This document shows, piece by piece, positions 54,440 to 63,668 of a stretch of DNA of 64,000 nucleotides. Each line of letters opens with the position of its first letter. Position 1 is the first letter of the stretch. The position numbers were made by a program, and so were the translations under genes. The stretch lies in NCBI RefSeq assembly GCF_905171775.1, contig NC_053491.1, positions 299,994,252 to 300,058,251 of the forward strand, in the 5' to 3' direction. The notes below the pieces were generated by a model that was not told the origin of the DNA, ran no database searches, and saw only the letters and a list, made by a program, of their open reading frames with translations. The stretch comes from Rana temporaria (taxonomy: Eukaryota > Chordata > Amphibia > Anura > Ranidae).

Positions 54440-54740
54440 GATGAGTCTGCATTGATCTCTTGTACCATGTCTTCAGTCTCTGACCATCTCTTGTACCATG
54501 TCTGCAGTCTCTGACCATCCCTTTTACCACGTCTGCAGTCTCTGACCATCCCTTGTACCATGTCTGCAGTCTCTGATGATCCCTTGTACCATGTCTGCAG
54601 TCTCTGACCATCTCTTGTACCATGTCTGCAGTCTCTGACCATCTCTTGTACCATGTCTGCATTCTCTGACCATCCCTTGTACCATGTCTGCAGTCTCTGA
54701 CCATCTCTTGTACCAAGTCTGCAGTCCCTGACAATCGTCT
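54440..54740. repeat. 31-bp minisatellite, unit TCTCTGACCATCTCTTGTAC-CATGTCTGCAG
   Basis: Nine to ten units of 31 bp with small changes (CCCTTTTACCACG, GATGATCCC). Open frames on the - strand here are repeat artefacts. Confidence 0.93.
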
Positions 54741-55570
54741 ACAAACTATGGGAAAGATTTATGGCATTTATATTTAAATATTTTTTACTAGTAATGGCGG
54801 CGATCATTGATTTTTTTAGCGGTACTGCAACATTGCAGCGGACACACAGGACACCTAATTGATTTCTGTAAGCAACACCTTATTTTCTGGCAATGCCCCT
54901 CCCGATCCCGAGACTAGACTCTGGATCCGCCCTTGTGTGGACGTCTTTCGTCTATAGTGCGGCTCTAGTGGTTAAAGGAACCTATTTAGAAAATAAAAGA
55001 CGAAACCTTTACAACCCCTTTAAGTGAAGGAGCCTCTCCAACCCAGTCTGCAGGAGGGCCACCATATTCCCTCTGACGATTATCCTGTACAGAATTATTA
55101 TTACACTTTTCCATCCACTCCAGAAGGGAAGCTTTATTATCCTTAATCAGAGAAGTAATTCAGACCACACTCTGTGTCCATCAGGTTGTTGTCCATTATA
55201 GAATCAATGGGTATGAGGGTAGCCCCTAATCCTCTCCAAATGCCTCTGTCCTGGTTGGGTCCGTCACAAAATGTAGCTATTTAAAAGCACAAATTTTATT
55301 TTTGCTGTACAAACTGCTAGTAAATGGAGGTTTAGGTGGATAATGAGGGACTTTTTCCTAGCAATTATAATAACGTACTTCTGGCATGATTTTGTTTTTA
55401 TTTTTTTTCATTTAATTTATTGCAGCAATTCATTGAGTAATACAACAAAAGGTCATCTTGTGATTACCCATAAATGCTAGAGATTAGCCATAAACTATGA
55501 CATTTTTTGAAGATATGCAGCTGATTCAAGTAGCAGTCCTGGTCACTAATGTATCGTTTAATAGACACAA
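54741..55570. other. No gene seen; edges of the TTAA elements and host intergenic or intron DNA
   Basis: 54741-54975 is the right end of the inner TTAA element, followed by the outer element's right end to 55023. 55024-55570 shows no coding signature, hairpin or terminal repeat and may be host sequence of the SAR1 locus. Confidence 0.45.
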
Positions 55571-55571
55571 T

Positions 55572-56271
55572 TAGCCAGATTCAGTAAGACTTACGATGGC
55601 GTATCAGTAGATACGCCGTCGTAAGTCCGAATTTGCGCCGTTGTATCTTTAAGCGTATTCTCAAACTGAGATACGCTTAAATGTTGCTAAGATAGGACCG
55701 GCGTAAGTCTCCTACACCATCGTATCTTAGCTGCATATTTACGCTGGCCGCTAGGGGCGTGTACGTGGATTTACGCCTAGAATATGTAAATTAGCAAGAT
55801 ACGCCGATTCACGAACGTACTTGCGCCCGAAACGCTGTTTACGTAAGGCGTTTTTCAGGCGTAAAGATAAACCACCAAAAAGATGGCGCAGCCCATGCAA
55901 GGTATGAACGACGGAACAGCCGTCGTATTTTACGTCGTTTGCGTAAGCGTACGTGAATGGGGCAGGGCGTAGGTGACGTTCATGTCGAAAGCATTGAGTA
56001 TTTCCAATGTGATTCTGAGCATGTGCGCTCATGCGCTGTACAAACGGCCCTCATTTACATGGGGTCACGATTCATTACCATACAACACGCCCCCTACCTG
56101 CCTATTATGAATTAGGCGGGGTTACGCCGAGCCATTTGCGCTACGCCGACGTAACTTAGGAGGCAAGTGCTTTGTGAATACAGTACTTGCCTCACTATGT
56201 TACGTCGGCGTAGTGCAAATGGGATGTGCTACGCCGGCATAAAGATACGCCGCCATACGTGAATCTAGCTA
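55572..56271. mobile_element. MITE with TAGCCAGATTCA ends
   Basis: About 700 bp. The left end TAGCCAGATTCAGTAAG and the right end, reverse complemented (TAGCTAGATTCACGTATG), share TAGCYAGATTCA. The interior is rich in inverted TACGCC/GGCGTA and TTACGTC/GACGTAA words. No clear TSD is present. It lies upstream of the first SAR1 exon seen here. Confidence 0.75.
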
Positions 56272-56640
56272 TATGAGCAGTAGCACAAATATTTGCACAA
56301 ATCATCCAGTTGTCTGGGTGATTTATTACCCACTTGCTTACTGGGCACATATACCCCCCTCCTGCCCAGGTGAAATTTCAGCTTTCGGCACTGCGTCACT
56401 TTAACTAACAATTGCGCGGTCGTGCGACGTGGCTCCCAAACAAAATTGACATCCTTTTTTCCCCACAAGTAGAGCTTTCTTTTGGTGGTATTCGATCGCC
56501 TGTGTGTTTTTTATTCTTTGCGCTATAAACAAAAAAGTGCGACAATTTTGAAAAAAATACAATATTTTTTACTTCTTGCTATAATAAATATCCCAATTTA
56601 AAAAAAAAATCATTTTTTTTCTTAGTTTAGGCCGATGCGT
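56272..56640. repeat. Fragment of the TTAACCACTT family
   Basis: CCACTTGCTTACTGGGCAC, AACAATTGCGCGGTCGTGCG, GTAGAGCTTTCTTTTGGTGG and TTTGCGCTATAAACAAAA match 48600-48830 and 61110-61310. Only the left-hand part of the family is present. Confidence 0.65.
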
Positions 56641-56850
56641 ATTCTTCTACATAATTTTGGTAAACAAAAAAAAATCGCAATAAGCGACTGGTCTGCGCAA
56701 AAGAGAACAATATCCCAGTCAGATTTTCAGGTTATATGGCAGATTAAGTTGCTTAGACCAACCATATCCATTTCTTGTTTTTGTGCATTCATTGATTTCA
56801 GACTTAATATAAGATCTTGTTGAAAAGGCTTTTCTTTTATAATTTTTTAG

Positions 56851-56970
56851 GTTTATACAAGAAAAATGGAAAATTAGTATTTTTAGGGTTGGATAATGCT
56901 GGGAAAACCACATTGCTACAGATGCTTAAAGATGGCCGAATGGGTCAATATGTTCCTACCCTTCATCCAA
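56851..56970 (+). CDS. SAR1: SAR1-type GTPase, internal exon (P-loop)
   Basis: 120 bp with a TTTTTTAG acceptor before it and a GTGAGT donor after it. It starts two bases into a codon and ends one base into the next, coding LYKKNGKLVFLGLDNAGK, TTLLQMLKDGRMGQY and VPTLHP. GLDNAGKT is the P-loop; the spacing and flanks match SAR1, the small GTPase that starts COPII coat assembly at ER exit sites. The next exon in phase is at 63603-63668. In the mammalian proteins I recall, the segment after the P-loop reads differently at about four positions (H, D, L, H instead of Q, G, M, Y). SAR1A versus SAR1B, or a third paralogue, cannot be decided here. The first coding exon was not found. Confidence 0.9.
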
Positions 56971-57616
56971 GTGAGTATTTTTGTTAATCACTACATAGTT
57001 GTGAGAATTGCACCCTTAGGGTTCTTTCACATGGGCAGACCAATCAGGTCCGTTTGCCAGTTTTTCAGATGGACCTGATCGGACCCTCGATTCACCCCTA
57101 TGGAGTAGCGGATGTCAGCTGTAACATGTCAACTGACACCTGCAGCTATCCGATCCCGACCCTATTTTCCATCTGTCTGGTGGAAAGGATTGGATGAATA
57201 CAGGCGGTCTATTTTCATCTGTTCGCCAAATAGAGGAGAGTGGGACTCTGCACAGTGAGCGGAGATGGACCTGTCATCAGCCTGCTCAGTGGGGATCAGC
57301 AGAGCGATCCCCTGCTGAGCAGCCCTTAGAGCGTTTCTTAACTAGAATGTCAAACGGTAGCTTGCAGTATATTCTTCACAGAGTCACAGAGTACTCTGGA
57401 GGTGGAGGGAAAGTCTCACTTTCATGGGATATTGGTCTTCTCACATGGATTCTTCTTTCAGTGCTTGCTGGGACTGTTAATCCACCTTCTGTTCTTCTCT
57501 GGATGTCTATGGACTCTTTTATCAAATTTTTACATGTTTTATTGAGCCCTGGAAGATACACCTGCAGTGAATATTTGGTAAATGTCACATTGACTGCTTT
57601 ATAAATATAACCCTAA

Positions 57617-58027
57617 GGCCTCATTTCCACTGGCGTTTTTACAGCCACGTTTCTGAGCGTTTTTTACAGCTTAAAAACGCCTGTCCATGTTATTCTATGG
57701 CTTCATTCCCACATAGGCGTTTTTGAGCTGCAAGTGGCATAGACGTTTTTGAGCTGTAAAAAAAACGCGGGACCAGGGCGTTCTGAAGCTCCAGAGTAGA
57801 GCTGTAAAAACGCCAGACGTTAAAAAACGCTCAAAAGCGCTCAAAAACGCGCAAAAACGCTCAAAAACGCTCAAAAACGCGACCGCGGCATTTTTAAAGC
57901 TGCAGCTCACAAAAAAAAAAATTTTTTTTTTTTTTTTTTTTTTTACAAAATAAACATGGACAGGCGTTTTTAAGCTGTAAAAAAGCCTAACAACAGTGGC
58001 TGTAAAAACGCCAGTGGAAATGAAGCC
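57617..58027. mobile_element. MITE with GGCCTCATTTCCACTGGCG ends, TAA duplication
   Basis: 411 bp. The left end GGCCTCATTTCCACTGGCG and the right end, reverse complemented, GGCTTCATTTCCACTGGCG, extend as matching arms into TTTTTACAGCC. TAA flanks both sides (57614-57616, 58028-58030). The interior has many CTCAAAAACG / CGTTTTTGAG copies and an A/T run. Consistent with a Harbinger-type MITE. Confidence 0.87.
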
Positions 58028-58439
58028 TAAATGTGCTTAGAAGTTTGGTAAATTTCCACAGTGACTGTATCCTTCGTCTCTCCATAGAGCCGTTATGAGA
58101 AGGGCATGAAAATGTCGATGGGATCTGTGCCATGCTATTTTTTTAAAGACAGATTATAAAAAATACAGGTCGATTAAGGCCATCTGGGAAGTCTGTATAA
58201 AATTCAGTGCCCATAAAAAAAAAATTATTTCCTGCATTTACAGCAGACCTAACGTCTATACACAGAGAAACATGCAATTCCGTTCTTGGGTCCTCTCTGA
58301 GCACAGAGTGGTGTCTGTCAGCCAGGGCCGTTTGAAGGAATTTGGGGGCCCCAAGCAAAATGGACATGGAGGCCCCCCCCCATGCACGCACTCAAAGCCT
58401 ACAAGAACCACAGCATAGTGATACAGTGTAAGTTCACCC

Positions 58440-58860
58440 ACACTGTGCCATGCCATCAATTGCAGCCACTGTGCCATCAATTGCCGCCACTCACTGTGCC
58501 CATTAATTGTCACCACTGTGCCATGCCATCAAACGCAGTCACTGTGCCATTAATTGTCACCACTGTGCCATCAATTGTCACCACTGTGCCCATCAATTGT
58601 CACCACTGTGCCATGCCAAACACAGCCACGGTGCCATCAAACGCAGCCACTATGCCATGCCATCAATTGTCACCACTGTGCCATACCAAACACAGCCACT
58701 GTGCCATCAAACACAGCCACTATGCCATGCCATCAATTGTCACCACTGTGCCCATCAATTGTCGCCACTGTGCCCATCAATTGTCACCACTGTGCCATGC
58801 CAAATGCAGCCACTGTCTAATCAAACGCAGCCACTGTGCCATGCCATCAATTGTCACCAC
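58440..58860. repeat. CACTGTGCC minisatellite in the hAT element
   Basis: About 20 variable units of CACTGTGCCATCAATTGTCA-CC, alternating with CCAAACACAGC and CATCAAACGCAGC variants and units lengthened by CCATG. Same core as the array at 36849-38240. Confidence 0.95.
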
Positions 58861-58861
58861 C

Positions 58862-59780
58862 ATAATTGGGGGGACAGTAGAGACAATGGGGAGACAGGAG
58901 GGACATTGGGGAGACAGGAGGGACATTGGGGATAATTGGGGGAACAGGAGGAACACTGTGGTGCAGGAGGAATATTGGGGGGCCAGAAGGGACATTGGGG
59001 ATAAGTGGGGGGACAGGAGGAACCTTGGGGGGACATTGGGGAGACAGGAAGGACATTGGGGATAATTGGGGGGACAGGAGGAACATTGGGGGGCGACAGG
59101 AGGGACATTGGTGAGACAGGAGGGACATTGGGGATAATTGGGGGAACAGGAGGAACACTGTGGTACAGGAGGAATATTGGGGGGCCAGAAGGGACATTGG
59201 GGATAAGTGGGGGGACAGGAGGAACCTTGGGGGGACATTGGGGAGACAGGAAGGACATTGGAGATAATTGGGGGGACAGGAGGAACATTGGGGATAATTG
59301 GGGGGACAGGAGGAATATTGGGGGAAACAGGAGGTACAGGAGGATAATTGGGGGGACAGGAGAAACATTGGGGGGGACAGGAGGGACATTGGGGATAATT
59401 GGGGTGACAGAGGGGACAGTGAGGAGACAGGAGGGACACTGGGGATAATTTAGGGGACAGGAGGAACATTGGGGGGACATGAGGGACATTGGGGATAATT
59501 GGGGGGACAGGAGGAATATTGGGGTAACAGGAGGGACAGTGGGGGGACTGGGGGATAATTGGGGGGACAGGAGGGACATTGGGGGGACAGGAGGGACATT
59601 GGGCATAATTGGGGTGACAGTGAGGAGACAGGAGGGATATTAGGGATAATTGGGGGGGGGCAGGAGGGACATTGGGGGGACAGGAGGAATATTGGGGATA
59701 ATTGGGAGACAGGAGGGACATTGGGTATAATTGGGGGGGGGACAGGAAGGACATTGGGAGGACATTGGAGATTAGTGGAG
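58862..59780. repeat. G-rich minisatellite, unit GGACATTGGGGATAATTGGG-GGGACAGGAG
   Basis: About 28 variable units on the + strand. A multi-unit block around GAACACTGTGGTRCAGGAGG recurs about 200 bases apart (58950, 59152). Runs of four to six G recur every 6-15 bases, so the sense strand of SAR1 pre-mRNA here has many G-quadruplex-prone stretches. Confidence 0.95.
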
Positions 59781-60337
59781 AAGATGGTGATGCTCTGTGT
59801 AGTGTGACTGTACTGTGATCGTGTCTGTCACATACCACAGTTTACTTGCTTAGGAAGAGCCCGGCGATGTCATTTCCTCACTCACATTTGCCTGTGGGAT
59901 AGAGCGCGCGCCGCTGTACCAGTCTCAGACTGGCTGCCACAATGGGGAAAAGTAGATTCAGTCTGCAGCGAAGGAGAAGAAGCCGGTGGCGGCTCACATG
60001 GCGAGGCAGAGGCGGGACTCCCAGAGCAACCCAGCCTCTGCCACCGCACATGACCCCCAATCGTCCAATCACCAGGCAGCCGCTGCCCATCCCTGAGCCG
60101 GAATATGGTGTCTGGAGCGCAGCGAGTGACACCATCCACATTAGGACGGCGTGACACTGGCACCGGGTTTTGCGCTGCTCCCCCCCAAATTTTTTCGCCC
60201 GGTGCCACGGCCCCCTCTGCCCCCCCACTCTACGACAGTATGCCTGTGCCTCTTCAAGCCGCTGGATGCTGGGGCCCCCCACCAGCTCGGGGCCCCAAGC
60301 AATTGCTTCCTTTGCCTGTCCTGTTGCGACGGGCCTG
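59781..60337. other. GC-rich right part of the hAT element
   Basis: No repeat array; GC-rich with GGCGAGGCAGAGGCGG and CGGTGGCGGC words and scattered open frames in several overlapping registers that look like composition artefacts. Ends with the hAT terminal repeat. Confidence 0.5.
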
Positions 60338-60345
60338 CTGTCAGC

Positions 60346-61100
60346 CACCGCTCTCTGCTGTGTCTGTCCAGCACACACTGGAGCAGGGGAGGGGGGGGGC
60401 AGCTGGCTCAGGCTCTTAGCGGTACGCTGAAAGGCTAAGCCAGCTGTTGTTCAAGCATCTGAGCAGACCCCAACATTACTGTCTACATGCCCCCCTCCCG
60501 CCGCCATCCGGTGCTTCTACAGGCTCTCCCATGCCATCGGAGGCCCAGAGAACAAATTCGGCTACCGCCGAATGAACAGCATAGAGATTTAATCTCTATG
60601 ACCGTCGTAGGCCCGGGAACGACATTAAGATGTCACGCCCGGGTAGCCGGAAGTAAACAAATCACGGCTGAAAGCATGAGATCGGTGAATTTTTTTCCCC
60701 AATCTCATGCTTTCCAGCCTGGAGGAGAGATGTGGGGTCTTATTGACTCTGCATCTCTCCATAAAGAGGACCTGTCACACACTATTCCTATTACAAGGAA
60801 TGTTTACATTTCTTGTAATAGGAATGAAAGTGATCCAAGAGTGATCCAAGAGAAAAAAAAGAGTGCAAAAAAAAAAATCTATATACAATTTTTTTTTAAT
60901 GCCCCTGTCCCCAGTAGCTTGCGCTCAGCAGCGAATGCGCACGCAAGTCCTGCCCACATATGTAAACACCGTTCAAACCACACATCAGGTATCGCCACGT
61001 GCGTTAGAGCGAGAGCAATAATTCTAGCACTAGACCTCCTCTAACTCTAAACTGGTAGCCTGTAATAAAAAAATTAAGTGTCGCCTATGGAGATTTTTAA
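60346..61100. repeat. TTAACCACTT-family fragment with hairpins
   Basis: From about 60590: GATTTAATCTC, CGGGCCTAC-type pairs, GCATGAGAT...ATCTCATGC, GAGGACCTGTCACAC, ATTACAAGGAATG...CATTTCTTGTAAT, GCGTTAGAGCGAGAGCAATA and GTCGCCTATGGAGATTTTTAA. The same order occurs at 25860-26215. 60346-60590 is unassigned GC-rich DNA. Confidence 0.7.
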
Positions 61101-61320
61101 CCACTTCCATACCAGGCACTTGCGCACCTTCCTGCCCAAGACAATTTTCAGCACTGTCACAATTTGAATGACAATTGCGCAGTCATGCTACACTGTACCC
61201 AAATGAAATTTTTATCATTTTGTTCCCACAAATAGAGCTTTCTTTTGGTGGTATTTGATCACCTCTGCGATTTTCTATTTTTTGCGCAACAACTAAAAAG
61301 ATAGAAATCTTTGAAAAAAA
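61101..61320. repeat. Second TTAACCACTT-family fragment, left part
   Basis: CCACTTCCATACCAGGCACT, ACAATTGCGCAGTCATGC, AATAGAGCTTTCTTTTGGTG and TTTTTTGCGCAACAACT match the left parts at 48600 and 56340. Confidence 0.7.
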
Positions 61321-61323
61321 TTA

Positions 61324-61692
61324 ATAGGTAGATTCAGGTAGAGTTAGGCCGACTTATCAGTAGATAAGTCGACCTAACTCAGAATCTACGCCGACGTATG
61401 TTTAAGCATATGCTCAAACAGAGATACGCTTGCGCCGTCCTATCTTAGATTGCAATATTTTGGATGGCCGCTAGGTGGCGCTTCCATTGCGGTCGGCGTA
61501 GAATATGTAAATGAGGAGATACGCCGATTCACTAACGTACGCCCGGCCGATGCAGTACTTTTACGCCATTTACGTAAGAGATAGGCCGCGTAAAGTTAGA
61601 GCTGGGCCCTAGTTGGAATAGTAATGTCAAGTATGGCCGCCGTTCCCGCGTCGAAATTCGAATTTTTTACGTTGTTTGCGTAAGTCGTCCGT
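61324..61692. repeat. GATTCA-family MITE
   Basis: Left TAGGTAGATTCAGGTAGAG and right CGTCCGTGAATCGGGA are an imperfect inverted pair. The interior has GACTTATCAGTAGATAAGTC (a perfect palindrome, 61350-61369) and ATACGCCGATTCAC, as in 55800. Probably the same family as 55572-56271. Confidence 0.7.
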
Positions 61693-61700
61693 GAATCGGG

Positions 61701-61703
61701 ATT

Positions 61704-61798
<95 letters not shown>
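61701..61798. repeat. (TA)n microsatellite
   Basis: About 98 bases of TA with one interruption (TATATTATATA near 61725). Confidence 0.97.
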
Positions 61799-61799
<1 letters not shown>

Positions 61800-62220
61800 T
61801 GGTTCTGAGCAATTTTCTAGTAAAAAAAAATTATGATCTTTACATGAAGGAGAGAAGTGCCAGAATAGGCACGGTATGGAAGTGGCTAAGTAATCATACA
61901 TAAACACATAACATGTGAGTGAACCGATCCATATGAATCAATTATTATTGTGTTTAAAAAGTCCCAAACTTGAAATAAAATAACAATGAAGGCAACTTCT
62001 GATGCAGCCCCTAGAAATCTGCAATGGCAAAACTAGGGTTTTTGGTGGGCCTCTGTATCTCACAAAAGTTCTGCATCATCCTAGATCATTACCTTGGATG
62101 GAAAGCTGTTCTTATGGTAATGATATTAGGTTAACTGGTAGTGCCACTAGTTTCCAGGCCAATAGTTACAATACAGTAGTTAATCTATTCATAGTCAACT
62201 TGCTTTAAAAATGAACCTAT
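61799..62220. other. SAR1 intron sequence, nothing recognised
   Basis: The first 60 bases (GGTTCTGAGCAATTTTCTAG) continue TTAACCACTT-family text also seen near 26505-26530. The rest has no coding or repeat signature that I can name. Confidence 0.4.
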
Positions 62221-62239
62221 GGATTCCTAACCGATGGGA

Positions 62240-62467
62240 AAAAAAACGATCGTTAGTAGGCCCGTCCATCGGTTAAAAATCCACGCATGCTCAGAATCAA
62301 GTCGACGCATGCTTGGAAGCATTGATCTTCATTTTTTCAGCACGTCGTTGTGTTTTACGTCACCGCATTCTGACACGATCGTTTTTTTAACTGATGGTGT
62401 GTAGGCACGACGGACCATCAGTCAACTTCATAGGTTAACCTCTGGTTAACCTATCGTGTGTACAAGG
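62240..62467. repeat. Harbinger-like MITE fragment
   Basis: Carries CCACGCATGCTCAGAATCA, GTCGACGCATGC, TTACGTCACCGCATTCTGAC and the terminal CGTGTGTACAAGGCC, all shared with the right end of the Harbinger element (23070-23226). TCA follows. The left terminus is not clear. Confidence 0.7.
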
Positions 62468-62506
62468 CCTCAGAATCTAGGGTTAATCAAATTTAAAAAA
62501 AACACA

Positions 62507-63534
62507 GTTGTCAGTCACTGACTCTTTTTTTCCAAAGGCTTTTTATTCAACCACAATGTTGACGGAACAAGGGGAATGGAGGAAGAGGGAAAGTTCAGGT
62601 ACCTTTCTGTAGATCAATGAAACATTGAGATCCCTGAGACAGGTCCACTCAGTGTCGTTGGATCTTGCTCACCCGGACAGGCCTCTGCCACAGACCTGGC
62701 AGCCAGAATAATGCACGAACAGTCAAAGGTGAAGGTCTCTGCCACAGACCTTATAGTATCAATAGCTGCTGAACGATCCTCTGCCACGGGATCCAATAAT
62801 CAGAATTTTCCTCTGTAAATTCAGTTGCAAAGTATGACAAAGTTCCTTTAAGCCAGAGGTTCCCAACCAGTGGCCCTTGACCTCCTGCTCTGGGATGGCA
62901 GCTTGGCAAGCCCACATCACGGTTGCTGACCCGCCATCCCAGAGCAACAGTTTTGTGAATTAAGCCGCTGGTAGAGGAAACAAACACTGAGCCACAGACT
63001 TCTGTTATTTCAGAAAGTGCGCCACACCTGTAGGATATAATAGAAGCCAGCTGTGTCCTCTCCAAGACGTATCCTTCAGTTGACCAGCTTTTTCAGACAG
63101 CACAGGATCACTATCGAGCCAGTAGGCCCCAGATAGCTTCTGGGCCTACCTCCAGTTGCGAAGCCTCGGGCCAGCCAGCCCCGAGACAGAAAAGGAACGG
63201 TTACATTCCCCAGGTCAAGGTGACCATGAGGTGAGAGAGCGAGGAAAATGGCATCCACCCCTTAAGTACCCTATCCCAGCATGCCCAGCGGTAAAGAAAC
63301 TCCCACTAGGTTGGTTCTGGGAAAGGGCACCCAATACACTCTGACTGGCTGTAACCTCCAACACGGAACCAATGGGGACAACGACACCTGCTGGTACCTG
63401 TGGGAAATACACCAAACTCAGTCAAAGCTGGAGCAAAGCCCAGTTTAGCCATAAAACACATCTGAAATAACTACATTTCAGATATCCCACTAAATTTGAA
63501 TAATGGCGCCTGGTCAACAGGAGCAGGGCGCTAC
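62507..63534 (-). mobile_element. Possible solo LTR or unclassified repeat
   Basis: On the - strand the segment starts TGTAGCGCCCTGCTCC and ends GAGTCAGTGACTGACA, with GAATAAAAAGCC about 35 bases before that end, an LTR-like arrangement (TG...CA plus a polyadenylation signal). I could not find a TSD, and no partner LTR or internal retroviral sequence is present. An inner stretch at 62850-62960 (CAGAGGTTCCCAACCAGTGG, inverted GGGATGGC/GCCATCCC words) looks like a hAT MITE. Confidence 0.35.
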
Positions 63535-63602
63535 ACATAAAAAAAGCATTTGTATGCCTTGAAGTTGTCCTGATTTCTAATTTTGTGATTTACCTTTTTT
63601 AG

Positions 63603-63668
63603 CATCAGAAGAACTGACAATTGCTGGAATGACATTCACTACCTTTGATTTAGGTGGACATGCACAAG
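63603..63668 (+). CDS. SAR1: SAR1-type GTPase, internal exon (switch II)
   Basis: 66 bp between a CTTTTTTAG acceptor and a GTAAGC donor. With the single base left from the previous exon it codes T, then SEELTIAGMTFTTFDLGG and HAQ. DLGGH is the G3/switch II motif; its His is the catalytic residue that activates water in SAR1. The phases match the upstream exon exactly (one base carried in, one base carried out). All residues follow the SAR1 family; the Ala after the His varies between members (Glu and Val in the human proteins I recall). Downstream exons lie beyond the window. Confidence 0.92.

Larger units (their letters stand above)
48595..54975. mobile_element. TTAA-flanked element, inner (TTAACCACTT family)
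   Basis: TTAA at 48595-48598 and 54972-54975. The left end CCACTTCATTACTGGGC and right end TCTAGTGG are a short inverted pair. Near the left end it carries ATAGAGCTTTATTTTGGTGG and TTTTTGCGCTATAAAC, family text also at 56470-56530 and 61230-61290. It holds a MITE fragment, a 24-bp minisatellite, a Penelope-derived foldback and a 31-bp minisatellite. No transposase is seen. Confidence 0.75.
48277..55023. mobile_element. TTAA-flanked MITE, outer (interrupted)
   Basis: TTAA at 48277-48280 and 55020-55023. The ends are AGGTGTTGTAAAGGTT and its complement AACCTTTACAACCCCT at the right. The arms run 48281 to about 48440 and about 48500-48594 plus 54976-55019: AACCAACAATG, CTTACCTTTTCCTT and CTAAATGTTTTTTTTC each have their inverse. 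It was a palindromic MITE of about 370 bp before a second TTAA element landed in it at 48595. Confidence 0.82.
58323..60337. mobile_element. hAT element, CAGGGCCG family, carrying two minisatellites
   Basis: 2015 bp with ends CAGGGCCGTTTGAAGG and, reverse complemented from the right, CAGGCCCGTCGCAACAGG. The perfect 8-bp duplication is CTGTCAGC (58315-58322, 60338-60345). Inside lie a CACTGTGCC minisatellite (58440-58860), a G-rich minisatellite (58862-59780) and a GC-rich right part with GGGGCCCC words. The two-array layout parallels the hAT element at 36385-39620. No transposase. Confidence 0.93.
56971..63602 (+). other. SAR1 intron (6.6 kb), transposon-filled
   Basis: Begins GTGAGT after 56970 and ends with TTTTTTAG at 63602, preceded by a pyrimidine-rich tract. 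It contains a TAA-flanked MITE, a minisatellite-bearing hAT element, TTAACCACTT and GATTCA MITE fragments, an (AT)n tract, another Harbinger-like MITE and a possible LTR, each listed. 56971-57610 shows no repeat signature. Confidence 0.85.

Noticed and set aside
1..56850. First coding exon of SAR1
   Set aside because: I looked for an exon encoding the N-terminal amphipathic region upstream and could not identify one with confidence.
58777..59838. Pro/Ser-rich 353-codon - strand frame
   Set aside because: Reverse strand of the G-rich minisatellite.
59878..60438. Several overlapping GC-rich frames
   Set aside because: Five frames on both strands overlap with no conserved domain; composition artefact within the hAT element.
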